64,000 nt of DNA, from positions 197,103-261,102 of the forward strand of contig MZZL01000393.1 in assembly GCA_002749535.1 (NCBI GenBank). The letters are read 5' to 3'. A model generated the notes under the pieces. It searched no databases. It was not told where the DNA came from and worked only from the letters and a program-made list of their open reading frames with translations. The DNA is from Apophysomyces variabilis (Eukaryota; Mucoromycota; Mucoromycetes; Mucorales; Mucoraceae). Below are positions 45,600 to 57,020 of this stretch, piece after piece (within the stretch, counting starts at the first letter, position 1; the number at the start of each line of letters is the position of its first letter). The translations under genes were made by a program, and so were the position numbers.

Positions 45600-46988
45600 A
45601 TGTCCACTCCGCCTAAAATAGGTTGCTGGATATTAGGAATGAACACTTTCAAACAACTAATACGTTATACACACAGCAAATGAAAGCCATACGCACTTGC
45701 CAGATTCAATGGTCGGTTGGATAGCCTTGCTTCGTTACCTTATTATCCTTCTAAACTCATTCACAGAAAACCTCCATTCTATTGGAACAAATCGGTCGCG
45801 AGAGGTCATGGACTGAGGAGCAAGTGAACCATGATATCAATATATTGGAGCATAATCGATTGTATTCCGTACGTAATACTTGGATATTTTTTTTCACTGC
45901 ATAGCAATTGGATTGTATTGACTTTTTTGGATCAGATTCGAGATCTGCGCGCTCTTTCGGATTACAGCTGGACGGTAAGCAGGGGAAAGCTACAACAGAG
46001 TCCAGTAAATAAACAAAGGGTAAAAACTGATTGTTATTGCTACTACTAGGTAATCGAATTACTTCCTTTGGTCCGAGATCTCTTGCGAACTGCCGTGGAT
46101 CCTGAGCGAATGTCAGGTGAAGGTGACTGCTAGCGATGATAATAAATCTGAATCCATTCTGATGTTTTTTCTCATTTTGCAACAGAGCTTCCTGATGAAG
46201 AACAAATAAAAAAGAAGGAGAAAAAACAAAAGAAAGAAAAGAAAGAGAAAAAGGAGAAAAAAGCGAAAAAAGAGAAAGAAAAGAAAAAGAAGTATCGAGA
46301 ATTAGGTGAACCAGTATTCCCCACCAAACTGAGCGGCGCGCGAGACGAGATAGCCAAAGCACACAATGAGTACGTTCCGGAAAATGTGGCGATAGCTGCA
46401 GAAACGATAAGCGAAGATCCCGAAACGATTCGAAATACAATTCGAAACGGATCCATTGACGCGAGCGGATTGGATATGCAACAACCTCATTCTCCATCTA
46501 CTGGCCGGAGAAAGTCGGTATCCTTTTCCGAAGAAACCACAATTATGGAAGCAGCGGATGCACATTTGAAGGACAAAAAGGCCCATAAGAAAGAGAAAAA
46601 GATGAAGATGAAAGAGAAGGAAGCAATGCAGCATGATGTTAGCAACAACAGCGGTCATGCTAGTAGTAGTAGTAGTAGTAGTAGTAGTAGCAGTAGTAGT
46701 TCAAGCGGCTCTGACAGTGAAGATCAACAGGATGCGGATCAAAAGGACAGTAGCCGCACATACAGCGGTCGTCCCATCAAATTAGCGGGTCCTACGAAGA
46801 TACGTGTCCGGACTGCAAGCGGCCAAGCATATGAGTGTGATCGCTATTGTCCTCAACAGGGAGTGGATCTTAATAGCTGGGGCCAAGTTCTCGGTAACAC
46901 CCTAGTTTGCAGCAAGCATAATGAAACGTATAACCTGGACGAGCTTGGAGGTGGTAGTCTACATTCAAGAAAAGTTGAGGAGTGGTAA
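45600..46988 (+). CDS. Hypothetical Lys/Glu- and Ser-rich protein with C-terminal degenerate Rieske-like motif
   Basis: Exon 1 (45600, MSTPPKI) is spliced to about 45703 giving DSMVGWIALLRYLIILLNSF, a hydrophobic stretch. Then come RSRERSWTEEQVNHDINILE and, after introns, IRDLRALSDYSWTVIELLPL and a strongly charged Lys/Glu stretch (about 46200-46300). From 46320: EPVFPTKLSGARDEIAKAHN; then GRRKSVSFSEETTIM. A poly-Ser tract encoded by an AGT microsatellite (46661-46702) follows. The C-terminus reads PTKIRVRTASGQAYECDRYC, PQQGVDLNSWGQVLGNTLVC and SKHNETYNLDELGG, ending at 46988. The C-x19-C-x2-H spacing and 'NETYNL' resemble a Rieske [2Fe-2S] motif with one His replaced by Gln. I do not recognise the whole protein. 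Cluster binding is doubtful because one ligand seems missing. Possible nuclear protein given basic and acidic tracts. Confidence 0.6.
46661..46702 (+). repeat. AGT trinucleotide microsatellite coding poly-Ser
   Basis: A run of (AGT/AGC)n inside the preceding gene encodes consecutive serines followed by SGSDSEDQQDAD. Length is likely polymorphic. Confidence 0.9.
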
Positions 46989-47116
46989 AGATAGCTGCAA
47001 TTTTAAAGATTTCTATGTGAACAGGTTGAATGTGAAATTTTTCAATCTCCAGCTTTGGGGAAATTCATGCTCAAGGTCTAAGCGCACTTTGTTTGGACAA
47101 CCAAAGCCGGTTCATT

Positions 47117-49119
47117 ATGTTTGCTGATGCTGGTACTCACTTACTGACTTCTCTAAAAGTGAAACCGGAAGAGAATGTCGGTTGTGGTAAGCAAATATAG
47201 CAATGGCAATGCTGTATCAGTAACATGCAACAAAAGTCTCGATCGATGACTTGATCGGCCAAGTAACAATGGACGGAAGCAATGTCCTAGTCTTTGACGT
47301 TTTTCACTGTTTGTTAGAACAGCATAGAAAGTATGGTTCAATTCAATTTCACGGTTGATCTTGATTTCTTAATGGACCATATCCACCCCATGGTTCGTGA
47401 ACATATTCCTGTGGTTGTCGTCCACGGAATGCATTATCCTGAAAGTCTAGCCTGCATAGCGGTATTGCATGGTTAAAATTGGCATAGTAAAGTTGAGAGC
47501 TTATGTTTCCAGGAACAAGCGAAGCGATGGCGAAATATACAGCTGGTCCGCCCCAAACTACCTAACCGTTTTGGTACTTTCTTTCACACCAAGAATTGAT
47601 TTTAGACACTCAAACATTGATAATCCTAGGTGTTCATCATACCAAGGTACTGTACCGCAAAAACTACGAACAATAAACGTAGAGATATCCAGGCTATGTT
47701 TCTTTTTTACCATGAAAATAACGTCAAAACTGCACGGGTCGTAATCATGACAGCCAACCTTTGCCAAAGTGATTGGGAGTATGTAAACCTCTTCCCGACA
47801 TTCATAACAAATAATAGGGAAGATCTCATAAAACCAATCGTTGCATATCTAACCATTACTGTCACCTATGTTGTTGAAGAGAAATGACACAAGGAGTGTA
47901 TGTGAGCCCTAAATCCCCTTTAAAACCGTCAAGCTGCATACCGGGCACCTTGATTGGGTCCGAATATGGTTCTCCTTTCGAACGGGATCTAGTGGACTAT
48001 TTAGGCGCCTACGAGAATTATGAAATTGCAAAACTACGAGAGAAATTAATGCAGTACGACTGGTCTTCCTGCAAGGTAAATAATAGTAGTATAGTTTAAC
48101 TGAATTTCACATTGAGAGCGTTAAAGGCTGTCATTATCGGATCCGTCCCAGGTTATCATCGGGAATCCGCTGTCTCAAAATGGGGCCTTGGTCGACTTTC
48201 TAAGGTTCTTCGAACACATGTTTTGTTGCCGCCTGAATGTTGCCAAGAGTCAACTATAATTGCACAGGTATGCTTTTCTAAAATCCACAAAATGACTAGC
48301 ACTTGCCGACTGACATTCTGAAGTGTTCGAGCGTAGCAAATTTTAGCGAAAAATGGTTTTACGGGGATTTTGCGTCGTCCATGTCAGCAGCTAGCAATGA
48401 AGTTCGAGCGGCTAGACCCCATCTACGATTTATATATCCAACGGTTCGCGATGTCTCACAAAGGTATTTAAACTACTATTAGAGCACGGTGCTTTTATCA
48501 TCAACGCATAATTTATTAGCTATACGGGGATTATAGCTAGTGCTGGATTTCTAAGACTCGAAGGAGGTAACAATGACTACACTTTGCATTTTAGACCCTG
48601 AAATATATTTGAAAAAGAGGTGTATAGAAAAAGTAGCGCTTGGTTAGGTAGGCACTTATGCAAATGGAAGAGTGAGTGTGCGGGTCGACAAAAGGTAATG
48701 CCTCATATAAAAACGTATACGCGCATCTATGGCCCGATCGACCAACCGAAAATTGCATGGCATTTGTTGACATCGGCGAACCTGAGCCGCGCAGCGTGGG
48801 GAGAATATCAAAAACATGGATCCCAATTGCACATCAAGAGTTACGAACTAGGCGTCTTGTTCTATCCCGGTTTGTGGGAGGTAAGAAACATAAGGTCCAC
48901 TTTACTATTCTGGAATTTGACTGTGACCAATCCAAGACGGAGCTACCAGCCTTCCTTCTGCCATCAACTGTACAGAATCCCCTTCCTACATTACCTCAAC
49001 CAAGTATTATTGTCCCAATACGGCTACCGTATGACATCCCTGTGGTGCCTCAAAGTGGCGGTGAGTGCTATACTCGCCAATACGCGGCGGATGCACAGCG
49101 TCGATTGATAGGACCATGA
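47117..49119 (+). CDS. TDP1: Tyrosyl-DNA phosphodiesterase 1
   Basis: Multi-exon gene. The secure part begins at 47333-47338 with [18 protein letters not shown], then [17 protein letters not shown] and [14 protein letters not shown]. Removing an intron that starts GTACTTTC gives FGVHHTK; removing the next joins it to [20 protein letters not shown] and [11 protein letters not shown]. That is the first H-x-K...N catalytic set. The second set is [13 protein letters not shown] followed by [18 protein letters not shown]. Later, [14 protein letters not shown] and [15 protein letters not shown] fit the family's C-terminus. TDP1 cleaves tyrosyl-DNA links left by trapped topoisomerase I and cleans other 3' blocks in the nucleus. 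Upstream exons (for example [10 protein letters not shown] near 47240 and [14 protein letters not shown] near 47117) are probable but their joins were not resolved, so the start is uncertain. The stop lies only 7 bases from that of the converging DUF3245 gene. Confidence 0.85.
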
Positions 49120-49126
49120 TATTGGT

Positions 49127-49740
49127 TTAATTGGTGTTAGTGCCTTTATTTTTCTTCTTCTTTTTCTTTTTGTTCGCTCGTTCATCCAAATACATGGATA
49201 GAAAATCCTTTTTCGGTGCTGGTTTGCTGTCTTCTTTACTCTCTTCTTTCTGTGACGGCGTAGCCGATGCCGATTGCTGATGCTTCTGTTTCTTTTTGCG
49301 ATTGATAGTTGTCCGTGACTCTTCCTCTTCTTCATCTGAGCTCTCATCGTGTCCTCGTTTGCTAGGCACTGTCTCACCCGTTTTCCCTGCTGCTCTTCGG
49401 TTCTGATTCAATATCTTGTTTTTCAGCTGTATTTCTTCTTTGCTTGCTGAATGTTTTGTCGCCTCAGCATGCGAGAGATATTTGGCGCCCAAACCAAGTC
49501 TATGGGATTTGGCACTTGTTAGCGATTTGATTCTCTTTACTGTTTCCTCTTTTCTTACCTGTCTGGTCTACCTGTGGAATACCGTTTAAATGTTTCCTCT
49601 TGTTCTTCGTTGTCTACCTCATCGTCTCCTGGTGTAGCTGGAGGTAGCCAGCTGGCGACGACAGACCGTGCCACACCAATGGATGCATCGATCTGTGTCT
49701 TCAATACTTCATTTGCTTCAAAATCGATCTTCTTGGCCAT
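49127..49740 (-). CDS. DUF3245 family protein (unknown function)
   Basis: Start at 49740 (MAKKIDFEANEVLKTQIDAS), leading to IGVARSVVASWLPPATPGDD. One intron separates TGRPDR from LGLGAKYLSHAEATKHSAS; the 'RP.RLGLGA' junction is the family's conserved core. The rest is highly charged: acidic SSDEEEEE, Lys-rich INRKKKQKH and a terminal Lys run ending NKGTNTN at 49127. About 185 residues. The conserved small protein family DUF3245 is known in fungi without assigned function. The basic tail suggests nuclear or nucleolar localisation (inference). It overlaps no coding sequence; it converges on TDP1. Confidence 0.82.
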
Positions 49741-51670
49741 GGCCTGTGTCTCGCAGAAAAATGAGTAGGCAGTCATTTTTTGGCGGTCGCCAAAAAGCGG
49801 AGACATCTTTTCGCTTAGCCAATAAGCTTTCCACGAACTTTCTTTGACATTTCCTGATGAAATGCAGACTATATTTAAAGAAGTGAATATCAAGCAGTTT
49901 CAAAACGTACAACAATACGAATATCCAACCATAACTAAACTTCGTATACTAAGTAAATAGCAAACATATCCTGACCTAACCACGGCAAAAGTTTGGCAAC
50001 AGCCAATGTTGTTTAAGGTACAGATCTCAAATACAGATATAATATTACATCAGTATTTTATGTATTTTTCAAGTGAGTGAGAATGTGTGAGTGCAAGATT
50101 CATCTATGGTGTGTTTTCATCTATTTCTTTTTCTTCTTTGGCAGAGAAATGGCGTAAGGCTCTTTGCCTTGTCGGTAGAACTCCATCCAAGCCAAAATAT
50201 ACCTTGAGGAGAGATGAACGCTTAGTCTTTTCTGCTGATCTTCTCTCAAACCACTTACTTTCTCTGTTTGGTGGGGATATTTTGCTCATTTTTCAAGGTG
50301 CGACTGGTCGAACTGAATAATTGATCCCATCCCTAAAGTGGAGAAAGTAAAAACATTCTCAGCTTATCATGGCTGCTCTTTACAAACTATGTATTTCTCA
50401 TGCCTCGAATTTTGCCGTGTATTCATCGCAACCTCGTCCAATGGCCTTCAGAAAGCTTTCGACATCGGTGATTTTACCTAGATTTACGCTCAATTACTTC
50501 ATTGCCGAACTTCCTTTTTGTTTTTGCTTATGCTCACCTCTCTTTTGAGGAATAGTTGCTACACCACGGCGGGAAATAAGGGCCATGGCTGGCTGCATCC
50601 ATCGCATGTTTCGAGTAACAGGCAACATGACAAGCGTCAGAAAACAACGGAAAAAGCAGTCTTGTTGAAGCGAGGCATTCGCACATGGCTGTGGTACCGC
50701 TCACCGCAAAAAAGTCACGGACACCACGAAAATTTGCTTGCAAACAGGGAGATACCAAAGACATTTACCAAAGCTTTATCGTATACAGAAATACTAGAGC
50801 AAATGTCAAGAAGATGACTTGTGATCTATGTGTACCTTCTCCTTTAACTCGAAGCTTTTTTTTTTTGCCTAGAATGAAAATGATCGTTTTCATAATTTTT
50901 TCTGAGCAAACGCTTCAATCCAAGATATTGTTAAACCTAACTCAGCAAAGGTACTTCTGTACCATATACCAGAAAGTAATTGTCTGTTTTAGATTCAAAA
51001 TTTGCGTAGGCTTAATACAATCTGAATAGTGTATATCTCGAACTGTTTACTGAGCGCCGAAACCTGTCTTTGCTTGATCTAGACCATTTCCGGACCCTCT
51101 TTCATGCTATCGACGTTTTGCAATTATAACCTCATTTCCCATCCTTCATGGATCATACACAGCAGAGGTATTTCATTACTCCGACACACTGAAACAGGAC
51201 ACCTCTCTAACGCTCCATAGCTTAATTTATCGTTTTCCTTTTTCTTTGTGTAACCGCTATCTTGTGGCATGGTAAGTCATCCTGTACAAAGTGAATATTG
51301 GGCTGCTGCAATCGTCCATTCACCCAAATGTCACGCCTGTGAGCCGGACCCGGCCTGAGATACCCTATAATATAGTAAGTGGCGCTTATGAATAAAAACA
51401 AGCTGTCCCTTAGCAATATCTTTCTCTATCTCTGCCGTAATACTTCATGTTGGTTTTCTTTCATAGTAACTATTATATTGTCTATGAAACGTTCCGAAGG
51501 AGCGTAACAGTTTATCTGTTTCGGACAAGAAATGATGCCGGTAAAATCGAAGATGATGACGTACTTGCTGCGAATTGCTGGTCCCGAGAGACCGATCCTT
51601 GGCGGGCAGCTCTAAGTCCGCACTGTTTCTGTACATCTTCTTGTTTTGTACCCGGTTATACATTCCTTAG
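49741..51670. other. Spacer with a possible small mitochondrial-protein gene
   Basis: At 50370 on the plus strand a frame starts MAALYKLCISHASNFAVYSS and continues QPRPMAFRKLSTS, which looks like a mitochondrial presequence. Open frames rich in Lys/Arg follow at 50540-50817, but no splice join gives a recognisable protein. On the minus strand 50104-50289 a 61-codon charged frame (MSKISPPNRESKWFERRSAE) is also open. Either could be a real small gene; neither can be named. Confidence 0.3.
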
Positions 51671-52848
51671 ATGGAGCCCATATCAGTAGAGGAAAAAGTG
51701 GCCATCGCCTCAAAGTTTTTGCTTTCCAGTCCCCCTGGTGAAGTGAACGATGTCTTTAATGGTAAGCCGAGGGTTTAGCCTTCGTGCTGTGAGAAGTTAC
51801 AGATACGGCATTTCGGACCTGACACTCCGCTATTTCAAAAAGATGTCCGTACCTTGGTCGACAATGACGAAGCTCTTCAGGATGGCATCTTGAACGCTCT
51901 CGAGCAATACAACACCCAACAACATATAACTGTTCAACCGCCAGACCTAGAATACGAAGTAAGAGCAGAGCAAATAAGTTTGTCGCATAAAGTATCTAAT
52001 ATGGCCAACCATAGGTGATCGTGTCACAGTACGGAAAAGTCGACCAAGACAGATTCCTTGATCCTCGGTCACATAAGTCGTTTAAATTCGATCATATGCG
52101 GCTGGTACAGTTATTTACACACTTAAAGAGCGAAAGGATTAAGTACATATCTTGTTAGACCGCATCTGATTTGGAAGATCACGAAATTGAGCAATCGATT
52201 GAAGAATTACGGTAAAACCGAGTTCTATCCCTATAACGGCGAATCTGATATAGTGTCTATTAGCGTTGCTGTTGATACTGAGGTTCAAGCTTACGTAGCC
52301 GATCACTATCCGAACGGAGTCTGCACTGTTTATGGAGTCAACAGCGAAGAGATTGCTATCTGTATCGTCGATAACAAGTATAATCCTCATAATTACTGGT
52401 AGGTAACCGAACAGTATGCGTGGGTGGCTAGGCTTATGAGTATTTCAGGAATGGGCGATGGCTTTCATCCTGGACATACAATACACAAACCGAAGCATTA
52501 AAAGGAACAGCAAAAGTGAACGTTCATTACTATGAGGAAGGAAACGTTCAATTGAGTTCCGAGAAGGGGTACGAGGCGACTGTTGCGTCTGACAAGGTAA
52601 TCTCGTGTACATTCAGTTATGCATTGTTCTAACCACTATTAAAGGATGTTCAACAAACGGCTGCGGCGATCTTAAAAGAATTAGCTGCATTCGATAAACG
52701 TTACCATAATGCAATCAACAACAGCTATAACGAGCTTTCTGAAAACACCTTTAAAGGATTACGTAGAGCACTGCCTTTAACGCGCCACAAGTTAGACTGG
52801 AACAAAATTTTGAATTACAAAATTGGAAGCGAACTGACACAGAAATAA
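51671..52848 (+). CDS. CAP1: F-actin capping protein alpha subunit
   Basis: Start at 51671 (MEPISVEEKVAIASKFLLSS) then PPGEVNDVFN at an intron. Next exons give DVRTLVDNDEALQDGILNAL and EQYNTQQHITVQPPDLEYE, then VIVSQYGKVDQDRFLDPRSH and KSFKFDHMRL. Then come YVADHYPNGVCTVYGVNSEE, ICIVDNKYNPHNYW and the C-terminal signature LTRHKLDWNKILNYKIGSEL, ending at 52848. The alpha subunit pairs with beta to cap barbed ends of actin filaments in the cytosol. All typical motifs are present, with several introns of 50-70 nt. Confidence 0.93.
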
Positions 52849-53704
52849 CCAAATTAAAAATAAACTCGCATGCCACCAAGCCAGGATACATATATAAACC
52901 GATATGGTCGAGTTTCAAAAAAAACTGTTAGCATTTTTTCACCACTGAGGACGGCCAACAGTATGGTGTAATGACAGTATACTTTATTTCCAAAAATTGA
53001 AGTCGCATCTAGCAAATTCACTTGGCGCATTTTGGAAACTGGGCTTGACGCTAACAAATTACAGTACATTAATTGTCGTGTTATAAGAGTTCCAATTGAC
53101 CACTTTCACTGGACTGCGACTTCGATTTTCGTAGTTTGCGAAATTGTTTTTGGGAGATACAGTATATGATTAATAGCTCAACCTTTTAGATATTTTAGTT
53201 GAAGGCAAGGATTCCTTACAATGATTGACCAGCAAGATCTGAAAAAGGATGGTTTGATCCATGAAAGATGCCTGATTACCTTCGGTGTAATAATCCATTT
53301 ACCAATACAGTACAATGTGCAATACTATCTATTTTCTGCGATTAATGGATTGTTGTTTATGGCGTATTACTAGTTTTCCAGTGCAGAGAAGTGACAGGAT
53401 CAGCAACAAAGATAAGATAGGACAGTGCATGAACTTGATCTGACAAGATCGTTTCCACGATCGAATAAATGGTTGAATGAAATAACTACGCTTTTGAAAG
53501 CTTTAAGTGTCATCGCCACAGTTGAGAAAAGTACATTATGCAATCTGAATAGTTGGATGTGCAGAAGTTCAGAGACTTGCTTCGAAGACAATAGAGTCGG
53601 AGAACGAATCCAATCGAGTCTCTCTCTTTTTCTCCCAAAAAAAGTTGTGACGCCTCTGATCACCATTTTACAGTATAAGTCTAACTTTTCCCTATTAATC
53701 GCAC
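52849..53704. other. Spacer without recognised gene
   Basis: About 0.85 kb; 3' flank of the capping protein gene and promoter of the histone deacetylase gene. Short open frames at 53425-53724 have no signature. Confidence 0.5.
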
Positions 53705-55326
53705 ATGCCTCGGCGAACCTATAATTATGACGATGTTGTTGCAACATATAGCGAAGACTACCGATCGACACAGAAAGCAAAATACATGTCTGCAAGTTCG
53801 GTGAGACTTGCTTCTCACAGCAAGACAAGAGTCGCGTATTTCCACGATGAAGGTGTCGGCAACTACCACTACGGCGTACATTTCTTCTTTATTTACAGTA
53901 CAGCTATATTGATAACTGAAGATAGGAACGACATCCAATGAAACCACATCGACTGACATTGACCAATCATTTGGTATTGAACTACGGTCTTCACAAGAAG
54001 ATGGAGATCTTCCAACCAAGACTTGCCACGGACGACGAGATTTTGGAATTCCACGCCCCTGATTACGTTGATTTCCTTCAAAGGTGCGCAGACACACAAG
54101 TGCTGATCATGCCAAATGTTTAATTTCTCTCTTTTGCAGGGTCACACCGGACAACGCCGAGCAGTTTGAGCAACTGTTGCCTCGATTCAATATAGGAGAT
54201 GACTGCCCTATCTTTGATGGGATATATGATTTCTGCCAACGATATGCTGGTGCAACCATTGAAGCTTCACGTAAACTGATTGCCAATGGAGCAGATATAT
54301 GTATCAATTGGTCAGGAGGACTACACCACGCAAAGAAATGCGAGGCAAGCGGTTTCTGTTACGTGAATGATATCGTACTAGGCATTCTGGAACTTTTGAG
54401 GTAAAACCTCAGTAATAATTACTAATACTGTCAAACTGATATTTTTTTTATTATCTAGATATTTTCCTCGTGTGTTATATATCGATATCGATATTCATCA
54501 TGGTGATGGAGTGCAAGAAGCGTTTTATTCCACAGACCGGGTAATGACGGTGTCGTTCCACAAATACAATGGCGATTTCTTTCCTGGCACAGGTCACATT
54601 GATGAAATTGGATCGTCTTTGGGGAAATACTATTCAGTGAATGTACCACTCCGCGATGGAATTGATGATGATGCGTACGTTTGGTTGTTTAAGGAGGTCA
54701 TTGATGCCGTGATTGGAACCTTCCAACCTTCAGCGATTGTACTACAATGCGGTGCAGATTCTCTTGGATGTGATCGTCTAGGTTGCTTTAATTTGAGTAT
54801 CGAAGCACATGGCCGTTGCGTTCAGATCGTGAAGGGGTTCAAGATCCCACTGTTAGTTGTTGGTGGTGGTGGTTACACGGTTCGAAACGTGGCTCGATGT
54901 TGGACTTACGAAACGTCTATCCTTGTTGACACTACGCTTTCCAACGACCTTCCTCCAAACGAATACATAGACTTTTTCCGACCCGATTACAAGCTGCATC
55001 CTCACCTCTCAGGTAGAGTGGAGAATCAGAATGATCGTCAATACCTGCTGAAAGTTCGGGAGCGCGTGATGGAACAATTGCGTTACTTGGATGCAGCACC
55101 TAGTGTCCAAATGCAGGAGATTCCTCCGGATATCCAGGGCTTTTTGGAAGATGGTGATGATGAGCTGAAAGACGCCGAAGATGATTCTGAGATAGGAAAG
55201 GATAGGCGCCGCACAGGGGGACGTGTCATTGCGGAAGGGGAATGGTACGAAGACGACGACGATAATGAAGGAGAAGCGAGAGATTCGATTTGGCAAAAGG
55301 ATGATAGTATGGAAACCGATGTATAG
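53705..55326 (+). CDS. RPD3: Class I histone deacetylase (RPD3/HDAC1 type)
   Basis: Start at 53705 ([20 protein letters not shown], a slightly longer N-terminus than usual). [18 protein letters not shown] is followed, after an intron, by [20 protein letters not shown], then [18 protein letters not shown]. The active-site region is [20 protein letters not shown] (charge-relay His pair), [20 protein letters not shown] (zinc ligands Asp and His), [25 protein letters not shown] (zinc Asp) and [16 protein letters not shown] (catalytic Tyr). The C-terminal tail is acidic ([16 protein letters not shown]) and ends at 55326. Catalytic residues are complete. It removes acetyl groups from histone tails in Sin3-type corepressor complexes in the nucleus. 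Confidence 0.97.
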
Positions 55327-55952
55327 AGACTATCATGCACCTATTTCTTTTTTCTTTCTGTACCATATTTACACACGTATATAATCACTTTATATGCCGC
55401 GAAAGCGCGTTAAGTCGTACACATCCAGTTTTCCCGCATGAGGGTAACTTGCAGGATCGGGGACTGTTTTTCACTTATGTTAGAACCGGGATTTCGCTTT
55501 AAACGGTGCCGAACACATTGGCTAGCGCACAATGCGCTGTGTTTACGAGAAGAAAAAGAAAGTCATACCCTTATCGAATTAACAAAAGAAAACGAAGAGA
55601 AGGATATCATTTCCTATAGAGAGCAAAAACAGTTGCAGATCAATCAACAAGTTGGATACACATAGATAACATCTCATTGAGACGAGCGGCACTGTAAATT
55701 AAGGCTTTTTGTTGTGGTGACATGGAAGCGCTTATTCCACCCCGGATCAGCCATGCTCCAGCCTTTGGGGATGATGTTATGATTGCATGTAGTCCAAAAA
55801 CACTTGTGATTCTTTACGACAATACAGATGCGTCATCTAAACAAGGACGAGGGCTAGAGTAAAGGGAAACGAAGGAAAAGTATTCTTAGAAATCATTGAA
55901 AGGAGGGTATGAAACAGGAAAAGAAGAAGGGGAATTAAGGCGTCAATTCGAT
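55327..55952. other. Spacer with a possible small unassigned gene
   Basis: Plus-strand frame 55438-55665 ends in a charged, coiled-coil-like stretch (LTKENEEKDIISYREQKQLQ) and a second short frame at 55721-55861 reads MEALIPPRISHAPAFGDDVM. They could be exons of one small gene, but the join and start were not resolved and no family is recognised. Confidence 0.3.
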
Positions 55953-56913
55953 TCAGACTAGTGCCAGTTCCAAGGTCCATGTCCTTCTTGCCCATACTCG
56001 TACCATTTGTGCTTGTAATTCTGCTTGGGTTCCATCCCACCAACATTTCCGCTGTATCAAGAAAAGGGGAAGGAAAAGGGAGAGCAAGTGAAGAAAATCA
56101 AAGAAAGTTGTGTGGTTCATCAGTATTGCATTCAAAAAGTGGAAAGATAACACGAGCCAAAACAACACTTACTGCAGGCTTCCTCCAAAACAGCAGTAGT
56201 TTCCTTGCCGTAGCCATATCTTTATCGGAACCATCGTTCTTCAAAAGCACGAGCCCCATACTCACAACGCATGTTCGCATAGGTTCCAGTGCTCGGTAAC
56301 CCCAGCGATCATCCGGGGAAAACCCTGCATCGCAAAGCATATCGATCAGATGCTGCTCGGCCACATTACTCTCCCTTTGAATATTCTTTCGAAGTGCAGC
56401 AAAGATCTCATCCTGTTGTCGAAGATATTCTCCACAGGCTACTTTGAGAGAAGCCATATCAGCCATACTGCATTTGCCTTTTGTTGGAACGCAGAAATAC
56501 TCGAGTTCTTCCCTAAGGACAATGATCGGTTGCTTGTTCATCAATAAAGCAGCTGGGTCGCCTTGACGAAGGGCAAGCTGATAGTATTGTAAGACAAAAT
56601 CGAGGCAAGCAGGATCAAAATCAATATAAATGCCCTCGGCATTCACTGATTGCTGGTCATTGTCTTCGTCGTATTCATGCTGTGGCAATGCGAGGCCATT
56701 GGGGAACATGGCGATGAGTAAACTCTCTGGTAGACTCACTAAAGTTTCTCTGTCCAAATCGAGTCGAGTACCACGCAGGTCTAGTTTGAGTATTTGAGGA
56801 ATGGCATCTTGAGAAGCTTCGAATTCATCATCATCGGGCTGCTGTTGGTAAATCAGGTCATCCTCGTACTGTTCAGGTTCAGGCACTTGAACAATGGGGG
56901 ATTCAGCGGTCAT
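55953..56913 (-). CDS. Whi2-like BTB-domain protein (stress/TOR-signalling regulator)
   Basis: Start at 56913 (MTAESPIVQVPEPEQYEDDL), chosen because upstream in-frame residues are not conserved-looking. After an acidic/Gln-rich N-terminus the BTB fold starts LKLDLRGTRLDLDRETLVSL then PESLLIAMFPNG; IYIDFDPACLDFVLQYYQLA and IIVLREELEYFCVP follow. The C-terminal half has DDRWGYRALEPMRTCVVSMG, LVLLKNDGSDKD and LLFWRKPA. A short intron joins this to RKCWWDGTQAELQAQMVRVW and ARRTWTLELALV, ending at 55953. The closing 'RKCWWDG...VRVWARRTWTLEL' matches the Whi2-type family. In yeast Whi2 binds the phosphatases Psr1/Psr2 and dampens TORC1 under amino-acid limitation. Function here is by family. Confidence 0.85.
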
Positions 56914-57020
56914 GGAAACACAAGTAAAAGAATAGCAAAAGGAAAGAGAACAAACGACAGGGTCCACATATCAATTTGGTTTCTCTCCCAATGAAAAAGT
57001 AAAAAGGGAAAAAAATTTAT

